Counted from the stretch's first letter, positions 1-9,174 are shown. The stretch is 64,000 nucleotides of DNA from Bordetella genomosp. 5 (GCF_002261475.1 NZ_NEVN01000004.1:1-64000); one strand, 5' to 3'. Translations and numbers: made by a program. Notes: a model not told the origin generated them from the sequence alone.

Positions 1-474
1 AGGCGCTGCGTCCGGCGCGGCGCCGGGGGCGGCGGGCGGCGGCGGTGGCGGTGGCGCGGCCGTGCCGCCCGGCGCCGTCAGGGTCGAGGGCAGGGCCGGC
101 GCCGGGGCGGGCGCATAGGTGCCCAGCGGCGGCGGCGTTGCCAGCTGCGTGTCGATCTCGGGTTGCGGCGCCTCTTCATCCACGGCGGCCGTTTCGTCGG
201 ACTCGCTGTCGAGCGTGGGCGTGTTGGCCAGATCGCTGTAGTCGGTGAGGAACAGCAGGGCGCACACGGCCAGCACCGACGCCGCCACGCCCCAACCGGG
301 ATGCCAGGTGCCGTGCGGACGCCGGCCACGCCGATCCGACGCGGCAGCGCTCGCCGCCTGCCCGCGAATCGCCGAATCGAGCTGGGCGGACGGTTCGACG
401 GGCGGCAGATGGCGGTAAAGGCCGCGCAGGTCGCGATCTTCGGTGTCGTCGTCGGGCGACATATGAGGGCTCAT
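1..474 (-). CDS. Single-pass, Pro-rich membrane protein, candidate anti-sigma factor (3' end outside window)
   Basis: I do not recognise a named family. The frame runs from an ATG at 474, which overlaps the stop codon of the upstream sigma-factor gene by four bases (ATGA), to the window edge, so the C-terminus is missing. The visible 158 residues have an acidic, hydrophilic N-terminus of about 55 residues (MSPHMSPDDD...), one hydrophobic segment (about residues 60-77, GVAASVLAVCALLFL), then an acidic and strongly Pro/Ala-rich outer part with a run of seven prolines. A cytoplasmic head, one membrane span and a periplasmic tail is the usual anti-sigma layout, and coupling to an ECF sigma gene supports that role. 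I see no HxxxCxxC zinc anti-sigma motif. The function is inferred from position and topology only. Confidence 0.6.
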   Translation of the reverse strand, partial: MSPHMSPDDDTEDRDLRGLYRHLPPVEPSAQLDSAIRGQAASAAASDRRGRRPHGTWHPGWGVAASVLAVCALLFLTDYSDLANTPTLDSESDETAAVDEEAPQPEIDTQLATPPPLGTYAPAPAPALPSTLTAPGGTAAPPPPPPPAAPGAAPDAAP

Positions 475-1121
475 GCGCCTAGCTCCTCGCGAATCCGGCG
501 TGTGGCGTAACGCAGACGCGACCGCACGGTCTCGCGCGGCGCCTCGGTGATGGCAGCGATCTCGTCCACACTCGAATCATGCTCCAGTTTCAAAAGCAGG
601 GTAAGACGTTGATCGGGGGGCAACGCTTCGATCGCGCGCTGCAGGCGGCGACGCAACTGGAATTGCGACAGCTGCTGGTCGGGCTGTTCGTGTTCCGACG
701 CCCTGAGTTGGTGCAGCGTGTCGTCATCGCTCACCGTCGTGCCGGCACGCGCCTGGCGGCGATAGGCGTCGATCAAGAGATTATGCGCGATCTGTAGAAG
801 CCAGGTGGAAAATCGCGTGGATTCCTGGGGACGGTATCGCCCCCGGGCATCGATCACGCGGCTCCAGGTTTCCTGGAACAGATCGTCGACCTGCTCCCGA
901 TGGCGGGCGCCACGCGCGATATAGCGGTACAAGCCGGCGCGATGGCGCGCATACAACACGTCGAAGGCGGCCATGTCGCCCTCCGTGCCGTAGGCCATCA
1001 TCAACGCTTCGTCTTCCGCGCGCGCATAGTCCATGGCGGCGAAGTGTATCGCCCCCGCGCCCGCCGCGCATCCCGGGGCGGCGGGAATCTCGGCGGGCAG
1101 CGGGGCGGCCAACGTGTTCAT
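471..1121 (-). CDS. ECF-type RNA polymerase sigma factor
   Basis: A sigma70-family extracytoplasmic-function factor of about 216 residues. Region 2 is visible (FDVLYARHRAGLYRYI ... DDLFQETWSRVI), followed by a variable linker and region 4 with its helix-turn-helix (LPPDQRLTLLLKLEHDSS, then EIAAITEAPRETVRSRLRYA). Regions 1 and 3 are absent, as expected for the ECF class. The ATG at 1121 is chosen because it lies 14 bases after the stop of the vWA gene; an internal ATG at 1034 is possible, since the first 29 residues are Ala/Pro-rich and outside the conserved core. The ATGA overlap with the next membrane protein gene suggests the sigma factor and a cognate inhibitor are made together. Confidence 0.9.
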   Translation of the reverse strand: MNTLAAPLPAEIPAAPGCAAGAGAIHFAAMDYARAEDEALMMAYGTEGDMAAFDVLYARHRAGLYRYIARGARHREQVDDLFQETWSRVIDARGRYRPQESTRFSTWLLQIAHNLLIDAYRRQARAGTTVSDDDTLHQLRASEHEQPDQQLSQFQLRRRLQRAIEALPPDQRLTLLLKLEHDSSVDEIAAITEAPRETVRSRLRYATRRIREELGA

Positions 1122-1134
1122 CGCGAGACGGCGT

Positions 1135-2907
1135 TCAGCGCTGGACCGGCACGCCCAGACTGCCGGCGACATCGACCAGATCGGCCAGCGCCGTCTGACC
1201 GGCGTTGGGGCGGTGCTGGCGGATCAGGGCGGCCATATCGGCGGGGGCGTAGCCGGCGAGATACTTGCCCCCGCGCAGCCATTGTGCGAAGGCGCCGGCG
1301 GCGGCCGCCTGGCTCAGGCGATCGGAGGGCGCGGCGTCGGCGCGCGTCGATACCGGCCGCGACACGAGCTGGCTCGGGCCCCCTTCGGGCTTCTGGTAGC
1401 GCACCTTCACCATGGCCAGCTCATTCGCGCCGGCGCTCGATTCGGCATCGGCCTTTTTGTCGCCGTAACGCAGCGGATCCACGCTGGGCGCATCGGACCC
1501 GACGGGAGTGATCTCGAACAGCGCGGTCACGCTGGCTCCCGCGCCGATCTCGCCGGCATCGACCTGATCGTTGTTGAAGTCTTCGCTCGCGAGCGCGCGC
1601 TTCTCGTAGCCGATCAGGCGGTACTCCGCGACATAGGCCGGATTGAACTCCACCTGCACCTTGGCGTCCTTGGCAATCGTGTAGAGCGTGGCGCCGATCT
1701 GGTTGACCAGCACGCGCCGCGCCTCCTGCAGGTTGTCCAGATAGTGGTAGCTGCCGTTGCCGCTGTTGGCCAGTTGCTGGGCCAGGGCTTCGTTGAAGTT
1801 GCCCGAACCTACGCCCAGCGTCGTCAGGCCGATGCCGCGCTTGCGCTGCACCGAGATGCGTTCTTTCAGCGCATCGATGTCGGTCGTGTCGACGTTGAAG
1901 TCGCCATCGCTGGCGAGCAGGATGCGGTTCACGCCCTTATCGATGAAGCCGCGGGCCGCCTCGTTGTAGGCCAGCTCCAGACCGGCCGAGCCGTTGGTGG
2001 AGCCCGCCGCGCGCAAGGCGTCGATGGCCGCCAGGATCTCGGCTTTCTTGTCGCCTGCCGTCGAGGGCAGCGCCACGCCCGCCGATCCCGCGTACGTCAC
2101 GATGGCGACGCGATCCTGTGGCCGCAACTGACCCACCAGCTGCCGCATGGCGGCCTGGATCAGCGGCAGCCGGTCGGGGCCGGCCATCGAACCCGACGTG
2201 TCGACCAGCAGCACGAGGTTGGCCGGCGGCAGCGTGCTCGGCTCGGCCTGCCAGCCCTGGATGCCGACCAGCAGCAACTGCCGTTTCGGGTTCCACGGCG
2301 AGGGCGCGAGCTCGGTCGTGACCGAGAAGGGCACGTCGCGGTTCGAGGGCGGCGTGTAGCCGTAGTCGAAATAGTTGATGAACTCCTCCGCACGGACCGC
2401 ATCCGTGGGCGGCAGCTTGCCCATCGACAGCATGCGGCGCACGTGGGTATACGAGCCGGTGTCGACGTCCACGCCGAAGGTCGCCAGCGGCGCCTCCCGG
2501 GTGATGCGCACGGGATTCTCGGTGTACTTGCTGTAGCGGTCCCGGCTCTCCTGGGCGGCGGGCGGCGCGTAAGAGGCGGGAGCGGGTACCATGCGGCGCA
2601 CGGTGGCGGCGGCGTACGGCTCGCTCGCGGGCGTTATCGCGGGCTGCGGGTGCGGCGGGGGCGGTGGCGCGTTCAGGGTGCTGGCGTCGACCCGCGCCTG
2701 CGACTCCTGTTGCCGCGTTGCCGGGCTGGCGGCGTCGCTGCCCGGGGCGGCGCTCGCAGCGGCGCCCGACGCGGTCGTGCCGGGAGCGCTGCGAACCTGA
2801 CCGTCGGTGTCGCGGGAGGGCGTGCAGGCGGCCAGCAGGGCCAGCGAGGTGAAGACGCAGATCAGGCGCGGCATGAAGCGGGCGGCGCGGCGGTTCGGGT
2901 GGCTCAT
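1135..2907 (-). CDS. YfbK-like vWA-domain lipoprotein
   Basis: A predicted lipoprotein of about 590 residues. A type II signal peptide ends in a lipobox (SLALLAAC, Cys around residue 28). A Pro/Ala-rich spacer is followed by the vWA-associated N-terminal region, then a von Willebrand A domain from about residue 225 with an intact MIDAS motif DTSGSM, and a C-terminal DUF3520-like part. This matches the YfbK family, whose role is unsettled; the MIDAS implies metal-dependent protein binding at the cell surface. ATG 2907 is preferred over ATG 2916 because a GAGG stands about nine bases upstream of it. It is first in a unit with an ECF sigma factor, so it may be a sensor, partner or target of that system (inference). 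Confidence 0.88.
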   Translation of the reverse strand: MSHPNRRAARFMPRLICVFTSLALLAACTPSRDTDGQVRSAPGTTASGAAASAAPGSDAASPATRQQESQARVDASTLNAPPPPPHPQPAITPASEPYAAATVRRMVPAPASYAPPAAQESRDRYSKYTENPVRITREAPLATFGVDVDTGSYTHVRRMLSMGKLPPTDAVRAEEFINYFDYGYTPPSNRDVPFSVTTELAPSPWNPKRQLLLVGIQGWQAEPSTLPPANLVLLVDTSGSMAGPDRLPLIQAAMRQLVGQLRPQDRVAIVTYAGSAGVALPSTAGDKKAEILAAIDALRAAGSTNGSAGLELAYNEAARGFIDKGVNRILLASDGDFNVDTTDIDALKERISVQRKRGIGLTTLGVGSGNFNEALAQQLANSGNGSYHYLDNLQEARRVLVNQIGATLYTIAKDAKVQVEFNPAYVAEYRLIGYEKRALASEDFNNDQVDAGEIGAGASVTALFEITPVGSDAPSVDPLRYGDKKADAESSAGANELAMVKVRYQKPEGGPSQLVSRPVSTRADAAPSDRLSQAAAAGAFAQWLRGGKYLAGYAPADMAALIRQHRPNAGQTALADLVDVAGSLGVPVQR

Positions 2908-3080
2908 GGCGGACATCCTCGTGTGGGGTGATGTACGGTGAAACGCCCGCCGCCCGACATCGGGGTTAAAGGCCGCCCGGCTTTAGTGCAAAAGAATGTA
3001 TCCGCCGGCCGGCCGGGTGTGTCGGGCGCGCGTCGGGCCGGCCCGGTCCAGGCGCCGGGCTTCCCGGTACACTCTCGCCC

Positions 3081-4445
3081 ATGGCCAAATCCAGAACCGT
3101 CTACGTCTGCACCGAGTGCGGCGGCACCAGCCTCAAATGGCAGGGCAAATGCCCGCATTGTTCCGCCTGGAACACCCTCGAAGAAACGGTCGAGTCGCCG
3201 GCCAGCCAGGCCGCGGCGAGCCACCGTTATGCACCGCTGGCCAATTCCAGTCCGGTGCGCAGCCTCGCCGAAATCGAGGCCCGCGAAACGCCGCGTCAAC
3301 CCACCGGGCTCGAAGAGTTCGACCGGGTGCTGGGCGGCGGTCTCGTGGCCGGGGCGGTGGTGCTGATCGGCGGCGATCCGGGGATCGGCAAGTCCACCCT
3401 GTTGCTGCAGGCGCTCGCTTCCCTGTCCGCCACCACGCCGGTGCTTTATGTCACCGGCGAAGAGTCGGCCGAGCAAGTGGCGCTGCGCGCCCGGCGGCTG
3501 GGCCTGCAGACGGGCGAGGTCAATCTGCTCGCCGAGATCCGGCTCGAGGCGATTCAGGCGGCGGTGTCCGAGCAGAAGCCGGCCGTGGCCGTGATCGATT
3601 CCATCCAGACCCTCTACAGCGGCGAGCTGACCGCGGCGCCGGGCTCGGTGTCGCAGGTGCGCGAATGCGCCGCCCAGCTCACCCGCCTGGCCAAGCAGAC
3701 CGGCATCGCGATCGTCATGATCGGCCACGTCACGAAAGATGGCGCGCTGGCAGGGCCGCGCGTGCTCGAGCACATCGTCGACACCGTCCTGTATTTCGAG
3801 GGCGATACCCATTCCTCGTTCCGGCTGGTGCGCGCCTTCAAGAACCGCTTCGGTGCGGTCAACGAGCTTGGCGTGTTCGCCATGACCGACCGCGGGCTGC
3901 GCGGCGTCGCGAATCCGTCCGCGCTGTTTCTGTCGCAACACCAGAGCCAGGTGGCCGGTTCGTGCGTGATGGCCACGCAGGAGGGCACGCGCCCGCTGCT
4001 GGTCGAGATCCAGGCGTTGGTCGATGCCTCGCATGCCCCCAATCCCAAGCGCCTCACCGTAGGCCTCGAGAGCAACCGGCTGGCGATGCTGCTCGCGGTG
4101 TTGCATCGTCACGCCGGTGTGTCGACGTTCGACCAGGACGTCTTCGTCAACGCCGTGGGCGGCGTACGCATCACCGAGCCCGCGGCCGACCTGCCCGTGT
4201 TGCTGGCCATCATGTCGTCGTTGCGCGATCGGCCGCTGCCCAAGGGGCTGATCGCGTTCGGCGAGATCGGCCTGGCGGGCGAGATCCGGCCCGCGCCGCG
4301 CGGCCAGGAGCGCCTGCGCGAAGCCGCGAAGCTGGGCTTCAGCGTGGCGCTGATCCCCAAGGCCAACGCCCCGCGCCAGCCCATCGAGGGCCTGGAGATC
4401 TGGGCGGTGGATCGTCTCGAGGACGCACTCGAAAAACTGCGCTGA
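3081..4445 (+). CDS. radA: DNA repair protein RadA
   Basis: A RecA-like ATPase that drives branch migration during homologous recombination. All four RadA parts are visible in 454 residues: an N-terminal C4 zinc finger (Cys10, Cys13, Cys24, Cys27), a Walker A loop near residue 96 (GGDPGIGKST), the RadA-specific KNRFG motif near residue 252, and a Lon-protease-like C-terminal domain. The length is typical of the family. It is transcribed away from the vWA/sigma unit and followed after 79 bases by a TauE-type exporter gene with its own ribosome binding site. Confidence 0.97.
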   Translation: MAKSRTVYVCTECGGTSLKWQGKCPHCSAWNTLEETVESPASQAAASHRYAPLANSSPVRSLAEIEARETPRQPTGLEEFDRVLGGGLVAGAVVLIGGDPGIGKSTLLLQALASLSATTPVLYVTGEESAEQVALRARRLGLQTGEVNLLAEIRLEAIQAAVSEQKPAVAVIDSIQTLYSGELTAAPGSVSQVRECAAQLTRLAKQTGIAIVMIGHVTKDGALAGPRVLEHIVDTVLYFEGDTHSSFRLVRAFKNRFGAVNELGVFAMTDRGLRGVANPSALFLSQHQSQVAGSCVMATQEGTRPLLVEIQALVDASHAPNPKRLTVGLESNRLAMLLAVLHRHAGVSTFDQDVFVNAVGGVRITEPAADLPVLLAIMSSLRDRPLPKGLIAFGEIGLAGEIRPAPRGQERLREAAKLGFSVALIPKANAPRQPIEGLEIWAVDRLEDALEKLR

Positions 4446-4524
4446 GGCAGCGCGCCAGACGTCATACGGGCCCGGGGGTTGCCACGCATCGCCCGGGCCG
4501 ATTTCATGCATCGAGGAGTGGCAC

Positions 4525-5307
4525 GTGAGTGTGTGGGTGATGGTGGCGGGTCTGGCGAGCGGCGCCATGATCGGTTTCATGGGCGGGGTGCTCGGGATCG
4601 GGGGCGGCATGATCGCCATTCCCGCGCTGGTGCTGACGCTGGGCATGTCGCAGCAGATGGCGCAGGGCACCGCGCTCATCATGGTGTTGCCCACGATCAT
4701 GATGGCCGTGCGCAAATATCACCAGCAGGCGCGCATCGACCTGCGCGCGGCCGCCGCCGGCGCCGCGGGTGCGATGTTCTTCACCTGGATCGGCGCCCGG
4801 CTCGCGCTCGGCATCCCGTCGAGCACGCTGCGCCTGAGTTTCGCCGTGTTCCTGTTCGTGATCGCGCTGCACTACATCCAGCAGACGTTGCGGCGGGGCA
4901 AGCCGAAGAACGGCGGCACGGCCGCCGCGGCAACGGCCGCCGCACCCGCCTTCACTCCACGCCGCGCCTGCGTGCTCGGGATGGTGTGCGGCACCTTGGG
5001 CGGCTTCTTCGGCGTCGGCGGCGCGGTGCTGGCCGTGCCGATCCTGACCTCGGTGTTCCGCCTGCCGCAAACCGCCGCGCAGGCGCTCGCGCTCAGCATG
5101 GTGATTCCGGGATCGACCATCGCCCTCGTCACCTACACCTGGGCCGGCGAGGCCAACTGGTGGGTCGGGCTGCCGCTCGCGATCGGGAGCCTGGTCTTCG
5201 TGCCGGTCGGCGTGCGTCTGGCCTATCGCCTGCCCGAGCGCAAGCTGCGCATCTACTTCGCGGCGATGCTCATGGCCACAGTCGCGCTGCTCGTCTTCGA
5301 AGGCTGA
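4525..5307 (+). CDS. TauE/SafE family sulfite/organosulfur exporter
   Basis: A polytopic inner-membrane protein of 260 residues from the TauE/SafE (DUF81) family. It shows the duplicated family pattern: a Gly-rich half starting GFMGGVLGIGGGMIAIPAL and a second half starting GTLGGFFGVGGAVLAVPIL, with about eight hydrophobic segments. Known members export sulfite, sulfoacetate or similar anions, but the substrate cannot be read from sequence. Translation starts at a GTG (4525) preceded by GAGGAG at good spacing. Confidence 0.9.
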   Translation: MSVWVMVAGLASGAMIGFMGGVLGIGGGMIAIPALVLTLGMSQQMAQGTALIMVLPTIMMAVRKYHQQARIDLRAAAAGAAGAMFFTWIGARLALGIPSSTLRLSFAVFLFVIALHYIQQTLRRGKPKNGGTAAAATAAAPAFTPRRACVLGMVCGTLGGFFGVGGAVLAVPILTSVFRLPQTAAQALALSMVIPGSTIALVTYTWAGEANWWVGLPLAIGSLVFVPVGVRLAYRLPERKLRIYFAAMLMATVALLVFEG

Positions 5308-5528
5308 CGCGACGGGCGTGCGCGGCCGCGCAGGCTGACGCCACGATGAACGAAGTCTGTCGCTCCGATGTCGGCGCCGTGTCGAGTCGTTACGTGCGCA
5401 AAAGAGTCGTGCAGCACAGAACCACGGCACCCTTTGCGCGCTCCAACGCAGTGAGGGTACAGGCGCGGTCGCGGCTGACCCCAGCTGGCCCGCTGTCCGG
5501 GCCTCATGCCTGACCAGGAGTTTCTCAG

Positions 5529-5738
5529 ATGACCACTCAATCGCGCATTGCTGCTTTCCTGTCCACCTCGGCCCTGTGCCTGGGCCTCGCCGCCGCGCCG
5601 TCCGCTTTCGCGGCGCCCGCCGACGCGACCCCGGGCGCCACGGCCCACACCAAGACGCACGCTTCCAAGCATCACGCCAAGAAGACCGGCACGCACGCGC
5701 ATGCCAAGGCCAAGACCAGCGCCGCCTCGGTCAAGTAG
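5529..5738 (+). CDS. Small secreted His/Lys/Ala-rich protein
   Basis: A protein of 69 residues with a clear Sec signal peptide (hydrophobic core ALCLGLAAAPSAFA, predicted cleavage after AFA near residue 28). The mature part is about 40 residues of almost only Ala, Thr, Lys and His, with repeated HTKTHASKHH / GTHAHAK patterns and no Cys. AGGAG lies eight bases before the ATG and a strong terminator follows, so this is a real, probably monocistronic gene. Composition resembles acid-shock (Asr-like) or metal-binding periplasmic peptides, but no specific function can be assigned. Confidence 0.75.
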   Translation: MTTQSRIAAFLSTSALCLGLAAAPSAFAAPADATPGATAHTKTHASKHHAKKTGTHAHAKAKTSAASVK

Positions 5739-5785
5739 TGTCGCCGCGCCGCGCCGCGCTCACGGCGCGGTGCGCGGCCAAAGAC

Positions 5786-5823
5786 AAGGCCCCGCCCGGC
5801 GTCAGTGCGTCGGGCGGGGCCTT
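5786..5823. terminator. Bidirectional intrinsic terminator
   Basis: A 13-bp perfect stem (AAGGCCCCGCCCG with CGGGCGGGGCCTT) around a 12-nt loop sits between the convergent small secreted protein gene and the MATE gene. A and T ends on both sides allow use in both directions. Confidence 0.85.
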
Positions 5824-5842
5824 CGTGTTTCAGGTGAGACGA

Positions 5843-7285
5843 CTAGCGGGGAATGACGGCGTCGATGCCCTGGGTGCGCACGCGATACACGATGCGCCAG
5901 TACCAGACGTGCAGCAGGATGGCCGACAAGCCCAGGCCCACCATGGCCATCATCCACATCGTGCCGGCGCCTTGCGGCGAGCCCGGCATGATCAGATTGC
6001 GCAGGCCTTCGACCGTGCCATGCGCGGCGCTTTCCAGGCCCGGGCCGAAGCCCAGCCACCAGCCGCCCACGAGCCCCACGCCGGCCAATGCCACCGTCTG
6101 CAGGATCAGCGGCACGACCGCCACCTTGTACGCGCGCAACAGGTACGAGTTGATGCATTGCATCGAGTCGCACAGATGGAAGAACGGAATCACGGCCAGC
6201 AGCGATGCGGCGACGGCGGCCACCTGTACGTCGTCGGTGTAGGCGGCCAGGATGGCCGGACGTCCGACCAGCAGGATCACCGACGTCAGCAGCGCGCCCA
6301 GCAATCCCAGCACCAGTCCGGCCAGGCCGCAGCGATGTGCGTGTTCGAGGCGACCGGCGCCGATCGACTGTGCCGTCATCGCGGCCGTCGCCACGCCGAG
6401 CGCCATCGGCATCATGTAGCAGAGCGCGGCCAGGTTCGACATGATCTGATGTCCGCCCGACACATACGTGCCTTCGCGCGCCACCAGCAAGGCCATGAAG
6501 GTGAAGGCGGACACTTCGACGAGATACGAGCCGCCCATCGGCAGGCCCAGGCGCAGCAGCTCGCGCAACGCCTTCCAGTCGGGGCGCTCCACGCGGAGGC
6601 TGAACTGGCGGAAGTAGCCGTTGCGCGCCACGAACCACAAGCCCACGGCGAGGCTGATCCACGACACCAGCGCGGTCGCGAGCCCGGCGCCCGTGGCGCC
6701 GAGCGCCGGCAGGCCGAACTTGCCGTAGATCAGAACCCAGTTGAAGAAGGCCTTCAAACCGATGGCGCCCAGGTTGATGCTCATCACCACCTTCGGCCGC
6801 GAGACGGCGGTGCCCAGGCAGTAGATCGTGCGGAACACCAGCGCCGCCGGCAGCGCCAGAATCAGCGCGCGCAGATACCAGGTGATGCGCGACCGCACCT
6901 CGGGGTCGACATCGCCCGAGAACGCCAGCCACATGTCGGGAAACAGCATGAGCACCGCGCCGGCCAGCGAGAGCCCGAGCGCCAGCCAGACACCCTGGCC
7001 CCAGGTGCGCCCGACCTCGCTCAGCCGTCCCGCGCCGAACTGCTGCGCGAGAATCGGGATGAGCGCATGGATCACGCCCATCAGCCCGACGAACACGGTG
7101 ATATAGACGGACGCCGACAGCGACATCGCCGCCAGATCCTGCGGGCTGGCATGCCCGGTCATGGCGGTGTCGAGCACGCCGAAAGCGATGCCGGCCCACT
7201 GGCTCACCAGCACGGGCCAGGCCTGACGGACGATGCCCAGCATCGTCGCGCCGAGGCCGACGGGAGGCGCAACGGTGGTGTTCAT
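5843..7285 (-). CDS. MATE family efflux/flippase protein
   Basis: An inner-membrane protein of about 480 residues with the 12-helix MATE layout: two homologous halves, the first beginning QAWPVLVSQWAGIAFGVLDTAMTG. Family members exchange H+ or Na+ for cationic drugs or metabolites; the wider MOP superfamily also contains lipid-linked sugar flippases. The start at 7285 is chosen because this ATG overlaps the stop codon of the upstream glycosyltransferase gene (ATGA), showing translational coupling; a longer frame with a basic, Pro-rich extension is less likely. The coupling hints at a shared task with the glycosyltransferase rather than generic drug export (inference). Confidence 0.92.
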   Translation of the reverse strand: MNTTVAPPVGLGATMLGIVRQAWPVLVSQWAGIAFGVLDTAMTGHASPQDLAAMSLSASVYITVFVGLMGVIHALIPILAQQFGAGRLSEVGRTWGQGVWLALGLSLAGAVLMLFPDMWLAFSGDVDPEVRSRITWYLRALILALPAALVFRTIYCLGTAVSRPKVVMSINLGAIGLKAFFNWVLIYGKFGLPALGATGAGLATALVSWISLAVGLWFVARNGYFRQFSLRVERPDWKALRELLRLGLPMGGSYLVEVSAFTFMALLVAREGTYVSGGHQIMSNLAALCYMMPMALGVATAAMTAQSIGAGRLEHAHRCGLAGLVLGLLGALLTSVILLVGRPAILAAYTDDVQVAAVAASLLAVIPFFHLCDSMQCINSYLLRAYKVAVVPLILQTVALAGVGLVGGWWLGFGPGLESAAHGTVEGLRNLIMPGSPQGAGTMWMMAMVGLGLSAILLHVWYWRIVYRVRTQGIDAVIPR

Positions 7286-9018
7286 CGCGGGGCGTTGACG
7301 CGCAGGAGGCGGAAGATCTCGTGACGATCGGCGCGGCGGCCGCCGCGCCACAGCTCGGTGGCCCCTTCGCTATACGCGGCGGTGCCATCGCGCAGACTGC
7401 TTTGGGTGGTCTGTTGCAGCACCAGCGTGCAGCGCGAGTCGTACGAGAACGTCAGGTTGTCGAAGATCAGGAACGAGGCGCGCTGGCCGCTGCCCAGGCT
7501 GAGGCCGCGTGCGCACTCGCCCGGCTTCAGGTTGGCACGCAAGGCCTGTGCGAGTTCGCCCGATACCGTGCGGTACGAGCGCGCGTAGTCGACCGCCGGC
7601 TGCCACAGCAGGACCAGCAGGATCCACGTGGCGGTCAGGCCGCCGGCGGACAGCACGGTGCCGCGCCACAGCGCGAGCGGCTTCACGCGCAGACGCCAGA
7701 CCACCAGCGTGACCCAGGCGCCGGTCACGACCAGGGCCAGCAGGAAGGCAATCCACGAAATCTGCGGTTCATACCCCGTGGTCTGACGCGCGATGTTGCG
7801 TGCGATCTGCGTGGGCCAGCCGAAGTGCAGGGCCACCCAGCCCAGCCACGCCGTCGCGACCGTGAGCGAGAAGCACATCACGGCGAACCAATCGAGCGCA
7901 TTGACCACCCCGCGGCGCAGCGTGGGCAGCGAGAACGCGGCCAGGGCGGCGCAGGGCACGACGAGCAGAATGTATTCGGCGTCGTTGGGCTCTTCGAGCA
8001 TCAGCAGCATGACGGCAGCCGGCACCAGCAACATCAGCGGCAGCCAGATGTGCGGGGCGAACAGCCAGGCGCGCCAGCGCCAGATCGCGAGCAGCGCCAG
8101 CGGCCACGTCGGCCACAGGTACCAGGGCAGATCGCGCAGCGCGCGGCCGGTGGTGCCGATCTGGGGCCAGTCGAACGAGGTGAGGTTCCAGATCTTCCAG
8201 TTGCGGATCCAGTAGTCGTTGCCATGACCGGTGGAGGCGGGCAGCCACCAGGCCAGGATCAGCACCAGCGCGACCAGGGCGGCCCAGGGCAGCCAGCGCT
8301 TGTGTTGCCAGAGCGCGCTGCGCGGGTAAAACGCCAGCACGGCGGCGACCATGATCGGCGCGGCGCCGATCCAGCCGCGGGTCAGAAAGGCGGTCGCCAC
8401 GGCCACGCCCAGCGTCGTCGCGCCCAGGAAAGGGCGGTCGAGCGTGCGCGCCATCGCATAGAACGCGAGGGCCTGCGAGGCCAGAATGGCCGGCACGACG
8501 GAGGTCTCGTGCACGCGCTGCAAAATGCCCACGGTGGCCAGCAACAGCAACAGGGCAGCGTCGGCCAGCATGCGGCCATAGTCGCGCACCGAGGGCTCGC
8601 CGCCGAACGGCAGCGCCAGCGGCTGGGCTTCGTTGCGTCGGCCCAGCAGGTAGGTGCCGTACCAGACCGAAAACACGCTGATGCCGAACCACAGCAGATT
8701 GGGCAGGCGGCCCGCGGCGATGTCACCGAGCAGTGGCCCGAAGAGCCACATCGAAATGGCGCCCACCCAGGTGATGAACGGGCCTTCTTCCGCGTGCGCC
8801 AGATGACCCACCTGCGGCAGCAGCCAGGTGATGCCGCCCTCGCGCAGCGCCGTCACCATCGTCGCCAGTCCCACGGCGTCGTCGGTCTTCCAGGGGTCGC
8901 GCATGAACAGGCCCGCCACGATATAGGCGAGCGACAGGCCGATCAGGACCAGCCGAGGCAGCTTGGCGGTGGCCAGCGCGGTCAGTCTGGCGGGAGTGGA
9001 GCGCGTAAGTGGGGACAC
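7282..9018 (-). CDS. ArnT-like GT39-family membrane glycosyltransferase
   Basis: A GT-C-fold membrane protein of 578 residues. After the first hydrophobic helix, the outer loop carries an acidic motif (RDPWKTDDAVGLATM) at the place where ArnT/PMT enzymes hold their catalytic Asp, followed by about a dozen membrane helices and a soluble C-terminal domain. Enzymes of this class move a sugar from an undecaprenyl- or dolichyl-phosphate carrier onto lipid A, protein or another lipid in the periplasm. Neither donor nor acceptor can be told here; no arn genes lie nearby. Its stop overlaps the MATE start by four bases. Confidence 0.8.
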   Translation of the reverse strand: MSPLTRSTPARLTALATAKLPRLVLIGLSLAYIVAGLFMRDPWKTDDAVGLATMVTALREGGITWLLPQVGHLAHAEEGPFITWVGAISMWLFGPLLGDIAAGRLPNLLWFGISVFSVWYGTYLLGRRNEAQPLALPFGGEPSVRDYGRMLADAALLLLLATVGILQRVHETSVVPAILASQALAFYAMARTLDRPFLGATTLGVAVATAFLTRGWIGAAPIMVAAVLAFYPRSALWQHKRWLPWAALVALVLILAWWLPASTGHGNDYWIRNWKIWNLTSFDWPQIGTTGRALRDLPWYLWPTWPLALLAIWRWRAWLFAPHIWLPLMLLVPAAVMLLMLEEPNDAEYILLVVPCAALAAFSLPTLRRGVVNALDWFAVMCFSLTVATAWLGWVALHFGWPTQIARNIARQTTGYEPQISWIAFLLALVVTGAWVTLVVWRLRVKPLALWRGTVLSAGGLTATWILLVLLWQPAVDYARSYRTVSGELAQALRANLKPGECARGLSLGSGQRASFLIFDNLTFSYDSRCTLVLQQTTQSSLRDGTAAYSEGATELWRGGRRADRHEIFRLLRVNAPR

Positions 9019-9107
9019 TGACGTAATGTAACCGACCGACGTGGAATCGGCAGCCCTAATTGCGGAGCGGCGCGAGGCGGGCCGATCCGGTGTGGGAAAT
9101 CGAGGGG

Positions 9108-9136
9108 AAAAAAAAGCAGCCCGAGGGCTGCTTTTT
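9108..9136 (-). terminator. Intrinsic terminator of the L31 gene
   Basis: Read on the minus strand, a GC-rich stem (AGCAGCCC/GGGCTGCT) with a 2- to 3-nt loop is followed by eight T residues. It lies about 40 bases beyond the rpmE2 stop codon. Confidence 0.88.
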
Positions 9137-9174
9137 CGTGCGCCTCCCGCAGGAGTGCCGCAGCGGCTCGTGAA

